DNA of 64,000 nucleotides from NCBI RefSeq assembly GCF_050948175.1, contig NW_027490110.1, positions 310,001 to 374,000 on the forward strand, in the 5' to 3' direction. Both the position numbers and the translations under genes were made by a program. Positions 53,657 through 64,000 of the stretch are shown one piece after another. This DNA comes from Xylocopa sonorina. Taxonomy: Eukaryota > Arthropoda > Insecta > Hymenoptera > Apidae. The notes under the pieces are model-generated. The model had not been told where the DNA came from. It did no database searches and was given only the letters and a program-made list of their open reading frames with translations. Position 1 is the first letter of the stretch. Every line of letters starts with the position of its first letter.

Positions 53657-56266
53657 ATGAAACATAGATATGAAATGCAATATCTCGTTTTAAGAAGCAT
53701 TAGAACTCTATTGCTACGATACCTAGACATCTGCAGACGCTATTTCCTAGCAAGGAAGTGTCGCATTTACATTCATTTGAAGTGTAGACGAGGAATACAT
53801 AACACTTCGCAAATCATTTTATATCTTACCATGAAACATAGAAATGGGATGCGATCTCGCGTTTTAAGAAGCATTAGAAATCTATTGCTACGATACGTAG
53901 GCATCTGCAAACGCTATTTCCTAGCGAGAAAGTGTCGCATTCACATTCATTTGAAGTGTAGACGAGGAAAACATAACACTTCGCAAATCATATTATATCT
54001 TACCATGAAACATAGAAATGAGATGCGATATCGCGTTTTAAGAAGCATTAGAACTCTATTGCTACGATACGTAGACATTTGCAAACGCTATTTCCTTGCA
54101 AGGAAGTGTCGCATTTACATTCATTTGAAGTGTAGACCAGGAATACATAACACTTCGCAAATCATATTATATCTTACCATGAAACATAGAAATGAGATGC
54201 GATATCGCGTTTTAAGAATCATTAGAACTCTATTGCTACGATACCTAGACATCTGCAGACGCTATTTCCTAGCAAGGAAGTGTCGCATTTACATTCATTT
54301 GAAGTGTAGACCAGGAATACATAACACTTCGCAAATCATTTTATACCTTACCATGAAACATAGAAATGGGATGCGATCTCGCGTTTTTAGAAGCATTAGA
54401 AATCTATTGCTACGATACGTAGGCATCTGCAAACGCTATTTCCTAGCGAGAAAGTGTCGCATTCACATTCATTTGAAGTGTAGAAGAGGAAAACATAACA
54501 CTTCGCAAATCATATTATATCTTACCATGAAACATAGAAATGAGATGCGATATCGCGATTTAAGAAGCATTAGAACTCTATTGCTACGATACGTAGACAT
54601 CTGCAAACGCTATTTCCTTGCAAAGAAGTGTCGCATTTACATTCATTTGATGTGTAGACGAGGAATACATAACACTTCGCAAATCATATTATATCTTACC
54701 ATGAAACATAGAAATGAGATGCGATATCGCGTTTTAAGAATCATAAGAACAATATTGCTACGATACGTAGACATCTGCAAACGCTATTTCCTTGCAAAGA
54801 AGTGTCGCATTTACATTCATTTGATGTGTAGACGAGGAATACATAACACTTCGCAAATCATATTATATCTTACCATGAAACATAGAAATGAGATGCGATA
54901 TCGCGTTTTAAGAATCATAAGAACTCTATTGCTACGATACGTAGACATCTGCAAACGCTATTTCCTTGCAAAGAAGTGTCGCATTTACATTCATTTGATG
55001 TGTAGACGAGGAATACATAACACTTCGCAAATCATATTATATCTTACCATGAAACATAGAAATGAGATGCGATATCGCGTTCTAAGAATCATAAAAACTC
55101 TATTGCTACGATACGTAGACATCTGCAAACGCTATTTCCTTGCAAAGAAGTGTCGCATTTACATTCATTTGAATCGTAGACGAGGAATGCATAACACTTC
55201 ACAATGAATATTATATCTTATCATGAAACATAGATATGAGATGCAATATCTCGTTTTAAGAAGCATTAGAACTCTATTGCTACGATACCTAGACATCTGC
55301 AGACGCTATTTCCTAGCAAGGAAGTGTCGCATTTACATTCATTTGAAGTGTAGACGAGGAATACATAACACTTCGCAAATCATTTTATATCTAACCATGA
55401 AACATAGAAATGGGATGCGATCTCGCGATTTAAGATGCATTAGAAATCTATTGCTACGATACGTAGGCATCTGCAAACGCTATTTCCTAGCGAGAAAGTG
55501 TCGCATTCACATTCATTTGAAGTGTAGACGAGGAAAACATAACACTTCGCAAATCATATTATATCTTACCATGAAACATAGAAATGAGATGCGATATCGC
55601 GTTTTAAGAAGCATTAGAACTCTATTGCTACGATACCTAGACATCTGCAGACGCTATTTCCTAGCAATGAAGTGTCGCATTTACATTCATTTGAAGTGTA
55701 GACGAGGAATACATAACACTTCGCAAGTCATATTATATCTAACCATGAAACATAGAAATGAGATGCGATATCGCGTTTTAAGAAGCATTAGAACTCTATT
55801 GCTACGATACGTAGACATCTGCAAACGCTATTTCCTTGCAAGGAAGTGTCGCATTTACATTCATTTGATGTGTAGACGAGGAATACATAACACTTCGCAA
55901 ATCATATTATATCTTACCATGAAACATAGGAATGAGATGCGATATCGCGTTTTAAGAAGCATGAGAACTCTATTGCTACGATACGTAGACATCTGCAAAC
56001 GCTATTTCCTTGCAAGGAAGTGTCGCATTTACATTCATTTGAAGTGTAGACGAGGAATACATGACACTTCGCAAATCATATTATATCTTATCATGAAACA
56101 TAGAAATGACATGCGATATCGCGTTTTAAGAAGCATTAGAACACTATTGCTACGATAGGTAGACATTTGCAAACGCTATTTCCTTGCAAGGAAGTGTCGC
56201 ATTTACATTCATTTGAAGTGTAGACGAGGAATGCATAACACTTCACAATGAATATTATATCTTATC
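53657..56266 (+). repeat. 15-monomer unit, copy 2 (2610 bp)
   Basis: A 9-monomer part (53657-55222) followed by block U (55223-56266), in the same order and with the same rare variants as the preceding unit. Apart from the extra base in the first copy I saw no difference when comparing the encoded strings. Confidence 0.93.
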
Positions 56267-58180
56267 ATGAAACATAGATATGAAATGCAATATCTCGTTT
56301 TAAGAAGCATTAGAACTCTATTGCTACGATACCTAGACATCTGCAGACGCTATTTCCTAGCAAGGAAGTGTCGCATTTACATTCATTTGAAGTGTAGACG
56401 AGGAATACATAACACTCCGCAAATCATTTTATATCTTACCATGAAACATAGAAATGGGATGCGATCTCGCGTTTTAAGAAGCATTAGAAATCTATTGCTA
56501 CGATACGTAGGCATCTGCAAACGCTATTTCCTAGCGAGAAAGTGTCGCATTCACATTCATTTGAAGTGTAGACGAGGAAAACATAACACTTCGCAAATCA
56601 TATTATATCTTACCATGAAACATAGAAATGAGATGCGATATCGCGTTTTAAGAAGCATTAGAACTCTATTGCTACGATACGTAGACATTTGCAAACGCTA
56701 TTTCCTTGCAAGGAAGTGTCGCATTTACATTCATTTGAAGTGTAGACCAGGAATACATAACACTTCGCAAATCATATTATATCTTACCATGAAACATAGA
56801 AATGAGGTGCGATATCGCGTTTTAAGAATCATTAGAACTCTATTGCTACGATACCTAGACATCTGCAGACGCTATTTCCTAGCAAGGAAGTGTCGCATTT
56901 ACATTCATTTGAAGTGTAGACGAGGAATACATAACACTTCGCAAATCATTTTATACCTTACCATGAAACATAGAAATGGGATGCGATCTCGCGTTTTTAG
57001 AAGCATTAGAAATCTATTGCTACGATACGTAGGCATCTGCAAACGCTATTTCCTAGCGAGAAAGTGTCGCATTCACATTCATTTGAAGTGTAGAAGAGGA
57101 AAACATAACACTTCGCAAATCATATTATATCTTACCATGAAACATAGAAATGAGATGCGATATCGCGATTTAAGAAGCATTAGAACTCTATTGCTACGAT
57201 ACGTAGACATCTGCAAGCGCTATTTCCTTGCAAGGAAGTGTCGCATTTACATTCAGTTGATGTGTAGACGAGGAATACATAACACTTCGCAAATCATATT
57301 ATATCTTACCATGAAAGATAGAAATGTGATGCGATATCGCGTTTTAAGAAGCATTAGAACTCTATTGCTACGATACGTAGACATCTGCAAACGCTATTTC
57401 CTTGCAAGGAAGTGTCGCATTTACATTCATTTGAAGTGTAGACGAGGAATACATGACACTTCGCAAATCATATTATATCTTATCATGAAACATAGAAATG
57501 AGATGCGATATCGCGTTTTAGGAAGCATTAGAACACTATTGCTACGATACGTAGACATCTGCAAACGCTATTTCCTTGCAAGGAAGTGTCGCATTTACAT
57601 TCATTTGATGTGTAAACGAGGAATACATAACACTTCGCAAATCATATTATATCTTACCATGAAACATAGAAATGAGATGCGATATCGCGTTTTAAGAATC
57701 ATAAGAACTCTATTGCTACGATACGTAGACATCTGCAAACGCTATTTCCTTGCAAAGAAGTGTCGCATTTACATTCATTTGATGTGTAGACGAGGAATAC
57801 ATAACACTTCGCAAATCATATTATATCTTACCATGAAACATAGAAATGAGATGCGATATCGCGTTTTAAGAATCATAAGAAAAATATTGCTACGATACGT
57901 AGACATCTGCAAACGCTATTTCCTTGCAAAGAAGTGTCGCATTTACATTCATTTGATGTGTAGACGAGGAATACATAACACTTCGCAAATCATATTATAT
58001 CTTACCATGAAACATAGAAATGAGATGCGATATCGCGTTTTAAGAATCATAAGAACTCTATTGCTACGATACGTAGACATCTGCAAACGCTATTTCCTTG
58101 CAAAGAAGTGTCGCATTTACATTCATTTGAATCGTAGACGAGTAATGCATAACACTTCACAATGAATATTATATCTTATT
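56267..58180 (+). repeat. 15-monomer unit, copy 3 (diverging)
   Basis: It follows the previous two units for about 950 bp, with local differences (ACACTCCGC near 56415, GAGGTGCG near 56805, and a CGAGG monomer where the others repeat CCAGG). From about 57.2 kb it takes the ACATTCAGTTGATG, ATGAAAGATAG series of the 45.0 and 47.1 kb regions. It is a chimera of two block families. Confidence 0.88.
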
Positions 58181-61100
58181 ATGAAACATAGATATGAGAT
58201 GCAATATCTCGTTTTAAGAAGCATTTGAACCCTATTGCTTCGATACGTAAACATCTGCAAACGCTATTTCCTTGCAAGGAAGTGTCGCATTTACATTCAT
58301 TTGATGTGTAGACGAGGAATACATAACACTTCGCAAATCATATTATATCTTACCATGAAACATAGAAATGAGATGCGATATCGCGTTTTAAGAAGCATTA
58401 GAACTCTATTGCTACGATACGTAGATATCTGCAAACGCTATTTCCTTGCAAGGAAGTGTCGCATTTACATTCATTTGAAGTGTAGACGAGGAATACATGA
58501 CACTTCGCAAATCATATTATATCTTATCATGAAACATAGAAATGAGATGCGATATCGCGTTTTAAGAAGCATTAGAACACTATTGCTACGATATGTAGAC
58601 ATTTGCAAACGCTATTTCCTTGCAAGGAAGTGTCGCATTTACATTCAGTTGATGTGTAGACGAGGAATACATAACACTTCGCAAATCATATTATATCTTA
58701 CCATGAAACATAGAAATGAGATGCGATATCGCGTTTTAAGAAGCATTAGAACTCTATTGCTACGATACGTAGACATCTGCAAACGCTATTTCCTTGCAAG
58801 GAAGTGTCGCATTTACATTCATTTGATGTGTAGACGAGGAATACATAACACTTAGCAAATCATATTATATCTTACCATGAAACATAGAAATGAGATGCGA
58901 TATCGCGTTTTAAGAAGCGTTAGAACTCTATTGCTACGATACGTAGACATCTGCAAACGCTATTTCCTTGCAAGGAAGTGTCGCATTTACATTCATTTGA
59001 AGCGTAGACGAGGAATACATGACACTTCGCAAATCATATTATATCTTACCATGAAACATAGGAATGAGATGCGATATCGCGTTTTAAGAAGCATTAGAAC
59101 ACTATTGCTACGATACGTAGACATCTGCAAACGCTATTTCCTTGCAAGGAAGTGTCGCATTTACATTCATTTGATGTGTAAACGAGGAATACATAACACT
59201 TCGCAAATCATTTTATATCTTACCATGAAACATAGAAATGGGATGCGATCTCGCGTTTTAAGAAGCATTAGAAATCTATTGCTACGATACGTAGGCATCT
59301 GCAAACGCTATTTCCTTGCAAGGAAGTGTCGCATTTACATTCATTTGAAGTGTAGACCAGGAATACATAACACTTCGCAAATCATATTATATCTTACCAT
59401 GAAACATAGAAATGAGATGCGATATCGCGTTTTAAGAAGCATTAGAACTCTATTGCTACGATACCTAGACATCTGCAGACGCTATTTCCTAGCAAGGAAG
59501 TGTCGCATTTACATTCATTTGAAGTGTAGACGAGGAATACATAACACTTCGCAAATCATTTTATTCCTTACCATGAAACATAGAAATGGGATGCGATCTC
59601 GCGTTTTTAGAAGCATTAGAAATCTATTGCTACGATACGTAGGCATCTGCAAACGCTATTTCCTAGCGAGAAAGTGTCGCATTCACATTCATTTGAAGTG
59701 TAGAAGAGGAAAACATAACACTTCGCAAATCATATTATATCTTACCATGAAACATAGATATGAGATGCAATATCTCGTTTTAAGAAGCATTTGAACCCTA
59801 TTGCTTCGATACGTAAACATCTGCAAACGCTATTTCCTTGCAAGGAAGTGTCGCATTTACATTCATTTGATGTGTAGACGAGGAATACATAACACTTCGC
59901 AAATCATATTATATCTTACCATGAAACATAGAAATGAGATGCGATATCGCGTTTTAAGAAGCATTAGAACTCTATTGCTACGATACGTAGATATCTGCAA
60001 ACGCTATTTCCTTGCAAGGAAGTGTCGCATTTACATTCATTTGAAGTGTAGACGAGGAATACATGACACTTCGCAAATCATATTATATCTTATCATGAAA
60101 CATAGAAATGAGATGCGATATCGCGTTTTAAGAAGCATTAGAACACTATTGCTACGATAGGTAGACATTTGCAAACGCTATTTCCTTGCAAGGAAGTGTC
60201 GCATTTACATTCAGTTGATGTGTAGACGAGGAATACATAACACTTCGCAAATCATATTATATCTTACCATGAAACATAGATATGAGATGCAATATCTCGT
60301 TTTAAGAAGCATTTGAACCCTATTGCTTCGATACGTAAACATCTGCAAACGCTATTTCCTTGCAAGGAAGTGTCGCATTTACATTCATTTGATGTGTAGA
60401 CGAGGAATACATAACACTTCGCAAATCATATTATATCTTACCATGAAACATAGAAATGAGATGCGATATCGCGTTTTAAGAAGCATTAGAACTCTATTGC
60501 TACGATACGTAGATATCTGCAAACGCTATTTCCTTGCAAGGAAGTGTCGCATTTACATTCATTTGAAGTGTAGACGAGGAATACATGACACTTCGCAAAT
60601 CATATTATATCTTATCATGAAACATAGAAATGAGATGCGATATCGCGTTTTAAGAAGCATTAGAACACTATTGCTACGATAGGTAGACATTTGCAAACGC
60701 TATTTCCTTGCAAGGAAGTGTCGCATTTACATTCAGTTGATGTGTAGACGAGGAATACATAACACTTCGCAAATCATATTATATCTTACCATGAAACATA
60801 GAAATGAGATGCGATATCGCGTTTTAAGAAGCATTAGAACTCTATTGCTACGATACGTAGACATCTGCAAACGCTATTTCCTTGCAAGGAAGTGTCGCAT
60901 TTACATTCATTTGATGTGTAGACGAGGAATACATAACACTTAGCAAATCATATTATATCTTACCATGAAACATAGAAATGAGATGCGATATCGCGTTTTA
61001 AGAAGCGTTAGAACTCTATTGCTACGATACGTAGACATCTGCAAACGCTATTTCCTTGCAAGGAAGTGTCGCATTTACATTCATTTGAAGCGTAGACGAG

Positions 61101-62356
61101 GAATACATGACACTTCGCAAATCATATTATATCTTACCATGAAACATAGGAATGAGATGCGATATCGCGTTTTAAGAAGCATTAGAACACTATTGCTACG
61201 ATACGTAGACATCTGCAAACGCTATTTCCTTGCAAGGAAGAGTCGCATTTACATTCATTTGATGTGTAAACGAGGAATACATAACACTTCGCAAATCATT
61301 TTATATCTTACCATGAAACATAGAAATGGGATGCGATCTCGCGTTTTAAGAAGCATTAGAAATCTATTGCTACGATACGTAGGCATCTGCAAACGCTATT
61401 TCCTTGCAAGGAAGTGTCGCATTTACATTCATTTGAAGTGTAGACCAGGAATACATAACACTTCGCAAATCATATTATATCTTACCATGAAACATAGAAA
61501 TGAGATGCGATATCGCGTTTTAAGAAGCATTAGAACTCTATTGCTACGATACCTAGACATCTGCAGACGCTATTTCCTAGCAAGGAAGTGTCGCATTTAC
61601 ATTCATTTGAAGTGTAGACGAGGAATACATAACACTTCGCAAATCATTTTATTCCTTACCATGAAACATAGAAATGGGATGCGATCTCGCGTTTTTAGAA
61701 GCATTAGAAATCTATTGCTACGATACGTAGGCATCTGCAAACGCTATTTCCTAGCGAGAAAGTGTCGCATTCACATTCATTTGAAGTGTAGAAGAGGAAA
61801 ACATAACACTTCGCAAATCATATTATATCTTACCATGAAACATAGGAATGAGATACGATATCGCGTTTTAAGAAGCATTAGAACTCTATTGATACGATAC
61901 GTAGACATCTGCAAACGCTATTTCCTTGCAAGGAAGTGTCGCATTTACATTCATTTGATGTGTAAACGAGGAATACATAGCACTTCGCAAATCATATTAT
62001 ATCTTACCATGAAACATAGAAATGAGATGCGATATCGCGTTTTAAGAATCATAAGAACTCTATTGCTACGATACGTAGACATCTGCAAACGCTATTTCCT
62101 TGCAAAGAAGTGTCGCATTTACATTCATTTGATGTGTAGACGAGGAATACATAACACTTCGCAAATCATATTATATCTTACCATGAAACATAGAAATGAG
62201 ATGCGATATCGCGTTCTAAGAATCATAAAAACTCTATTGCTACGATACGTAGACATCTGCAAACGCTATTTCCTTGCAAAGAAGTGTCGCATTTACATTC
62301 ATTTGAATCGTAGACGAGGAATGCATAACACTTCACAATGAATATTATATCTTATC
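58181..62356 (+). repeat. Duplicated 12-, 9- and 3-monomer segments, 24 monomers
   Basis: Marker monomers with the GCATTTGAACCC stop variant and ATACGTAAACATC lie at 58181, 59747 and 60269 (9 and 3 registers apart). The run from about 58720 (ACACTTAGCAAATC, AAGCGTTAGAAC, TTTGAAGCGTAG, TTATTCCTTACC) recurs from about 60810, a 2088-bp (12-monomer) offset. Visible differences include AAGAGTCGC at about 61240 against AAGTGTCGC. Confidence 0.9.
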
Positions 62357-64000
62357 ATGAAACATAGATATGAGATGCAATATCTCGTTTTAAGAAGCAT
62401 TAGAACTCTATTGCTACGATACCTAGACATCTGCAGACGCTATTTCCTAGCAAGGAAGTGTCGCATTTACATTCATTTGAAGTGTAGACGAGGAATACAT
62501 AACACTTCGCAAATCATTTTATATCTAACCATGAAACATAGAAATGGGATGCGATCTCGCGATTTAAGATGCATTAGAAATCTATTGCTACGATACGTAG
62601 GCATCTGCAAACGCTATTTCCTAGCGAGAAAGTGTCGCATTCACATTCATTTGAAGTGTAGACGAGGAAAACATAACACTTCGCAAATCATATTATATCT
62701 TACCATGAAACATAGAAATGAGATGCGATATCGCGTTTTAAGAAGCATTAGAACTCTATTGCTACGATACCTAGACATCTGCAGACGCTATTTCCTAGCA
62801 ATGAAGTGTCGGATTTACATTCATTTGAAGTGTAGACGAGGAATACATAACACTTCGCAAGTCATATTATATCTAACCATGAAACATAGAAATGAGATGC
62901 GATATCGCGTTTTAAGAAGCATTAGAACTCTATTGCTACGATACGTAGACATCTGCAAACGCTATTTCCTTGCAAGGAAGTGTCGCATTTACATTCATTT
63001 GATGTGTAGACGAGGAATACATAACACTTCGCAAATCATATTATATCTTACCATGAAACATAGGAATGAGATGCGATATCGCGTTTTAAGAAGCATGAGA
63101 ACTCTATTGCTACGATACGTAGACATCTGCAAACGCTATTTCCTTGCAAGGAAGTGTCGCATTTACATTCATTTGAAGTGTAGACGAGGAATACATGACA
63201 CTTCGCAAATCATATTATATCTTATCATGAAACATAGAAATGACATGCGATATCGCGTTTTAAGAAGCATTAGAACACTATTGCTACGATAGGTAGACAT
63301 TTGCAAACGCTATTTCCTTGCAAGGAAGTGTCGCATTTACATTCATTTGAAGTGTAGACGAGGAATGCATGACACTTCACAATGAATATTATATCTTATC
63401 ATGAAACATAGATATGAAATGCAATATCTCGTTTTAAGAAGCATTAGAACTCTATTGCTACGATACCTAGACATCTGCAGACGCTATTTCCTAGCAAGGA
63501 AGTGTCGCATTTACATTCATTTGAAGTGTAGACGAGGAATACATAACACTCCGCAAATCATTTTATATCTTACCATGAAACATAGAAATGGGATGCGATC
63601 TCGCGTTTTAAGAAGCATTAGAAATCTATTGCTACGATACGTAGGCATCTGCAAACGCTATTTCCTAGCGAGAAAGTGTCGCATTCACATTCATTTGAAG
63701 TGTAGACGAGGAAAACATAACACTTCGCAAATCATATTATATCTTACCATGAAACATAGAAATGAGATGCGATATCGCGTTTTAAGAAGCATTAGAACTC
63801 TATTGCTACGATACGTAGACATTTGCAAACGCTATTTCCTTGCAAGGAAGTGTCGCATTTACATTCATTTGAAGTGTAGACCAGGAATACATAACACTTC
63901 GCAAATCATATTATATCTTACCATGAAACATAGAAATGAGGTGCGATATCGCGTTTTAAGAATCATTAGAACTCTATTGCTACGATACCTAGACATCTGC
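62357..64000 (+). repeat. Block U and start of next 9-monomer part, cut by edge
   Basis: This stretch matches 55223-56866 at a 7134-bp offset (41 monomers). It includes the rare ACACTCCGC with ATTTTATATC (63546) and the GAGGTGCG change near 63940. Block U spans 62357-63400, and the 9-monomer part begins at 63401. Nine monomers are complete and 78 bp of a tenth remain. One visible difference is GTCGGATTTAC near 62810. Confidence 0.92.
63923..64000 (+). repeat. Partial monomer at right edge
   Basis: The first 78 bp of a monomer of the GAGGTGCG, ATCATTAGAAC and CCTAGACATC kind, cut by the window end at CATCTGC. The array continues to the right. Confidence 0.97.

Larger units (their letters stand above)
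51046..58180 (+). repeat. Tandem 15-monomer higher-order repeat, 41 monomers
   Basis: Marker monomers at 51046, 52613, 53657, 55223 and 56267 divide the block into 9 + 6 + 9 + 6 + 11 monomers. The first two 9 + 6 pairs are successive copies of a roughly 2610-bp unit (2611 bp for the first, owing to a 1-bp insertion). Apart from that insertion, the encoded strings of 53657-56158 reproduce those of 51046-53548. The third unit follows the same order to about 57.2 kb, then switches to the series seen at 45-46 kb. This is the cleanest higher-order repeat in the window. Confidence 0.93.
1..64000 (+). repeat. 174-bp tandem satellite array filling the window
   Basis: The word ATGAAACATAG or a close variant recurs every 174 bp from position 32 to 63923. 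Every stretch I compared is a variant of the same unit in the same orientation. Allowing for three 46-bp net deletions, six 1-bp deletions and three 1-bp insertions, the count closes exactly at 368 complete monomers plus 31 bp on the left and 78 bp on the right. No flanking unique DNA, inversion or inserted element was seen, so the array extends beyond both edges. Long homogeneous satellites with higher-order repeats are typical of eukaryotic centromeric or heterochromatic DNA; that role is inferred here. The family itself is not one I recognise. Confidence 0.98.

Noticed and set aside
32..63292. About 80 + strand open frames of 61 to 650 codons as genes for a basic repeat protein
   Set aside because: All are readings of the same 58-codon satellite unit. 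Their ends are fixed by stop-bearing variants, residue-changing differences are frequent, and no domain, start context or flanking gene structure supports expression.
32..63292. Cys-x4-His-x2-Cys-x4-His pattern in each translated unit, reminiscent of a zinc-binding knuckle
   Set aside because: The spacing matches no zinc-finger family I know, and common subtypes replace one of the cysteines (Lys-Cys to Asn-Arg), so it is not conserved.
42171..63401. Marker monomers as target sites or ends of a mobile element
   Set aside because: The marker is a substituted monomer of normal length and phase, with no terminal repeats, target duplication or inserted sequence.
1..64000. CRISPR array
   Set aside because: Repeats are 174 bp and contiguous, with no unique spacers between short repeats and no cas genes.
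1..64000. Primate alpha satellite (171 bp) with CENP-B boxes
   Set aside because: The length is 174 bp, the sequence is unlike alpha satellite, and I find no match to the CENP-B box core (TTCG....A..CGGG). CpG is also not depleted.
1..64000. tRNA, rRNA or other structured RNA genes in the repeat
   Set aside because: No cloverleaf, box A/B pair or rRNA-like segment could be recognised in the unit on either strand.
1..64000. TATTATATC near each monomer end as a TATA-type promoter
   Set aside because: AT-rich words of this sort are expected at 64% AT, and nothing else in the unit supports a promoter.
1..64000. Genes or long open frames on the reverse strand
   Set aside because: I found no long reverse-strand open frame.

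Overview
The whole window is one uninterrupted tandem satellite-DNA array. I see no protein-coding gene, RNA gene, transposon, CRISPR array or unique sequence. The repeat unit is 174 bp, head to tail, always in the same orientation. Counting from the ATGAAACATAG word at position 32, I can walk 368 complete monomers to position 63922, and a 78-bp partial monomer runs off the right edge. The only length exceptions are three 128-bp monomers on the left and nine single-base indels between 34.4 and 51.5 kb. The array continues past both edges.

Such an array indicates a eukaryotic chromosome, most simply a centromeric, pericentromeric or other heterochromatic block. I do not recognise the satellite family and cannot name the organism. 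A typical monomer is about 36% GC and is not depleted in CpG (9 observed, about 5.7 expected from base composition). That argues against a vertebrate or plant with heavy CpG methylation and fits an invertebrate, fungus or protist better. This is inference only.

Because 174 is a multiple of three and one frame of the ancestral monomer lacks stops, long open frames run along the + strand for up to 650 codons. I treat these as a by-product of the repeat. They are broken by stops carried in recurring monomer variants, and subtype differences often change the encoded residue.

Layout: 1-4765, a heterogeneous block with the three truncated monomers and a private local subfamily. 4766-11551, a young nested higher-order repeat (15 + 9 + 15 monomers). 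11552-15901, mixed monomers with short 5-mer and 3-mer duplications. 15902-20077, a plainer run of near-canonical monomers. 20078-27385, interleaved higher-order repeats at 16-, 9- and 25-monomer offsets. 27386-32605, a 15-monomer duplication. 32606-42170, 14-, 11-, 9-, 3- and 15-monomer offset duplications with most of the deletions. 42171-51045, blocks of variable length, each opened by a distinctive marker monomer. 51046-58180, a near-perfect tandem 15-monomer (about 2610 bp) higher-order repeat. 58181-62356, 12-, 9- and 3-monomer duplications. 62357-64000, a further copy of the 55.2-kb block.

The most interesting content is therefore structural. It comprises nested higher-order repeats that often use a 15-monomer register, three dyad-symmetric words in the monomer, a complex deletion that was copied along the array, and a cluster of single-base indels that is either biological or an assembly artefact.
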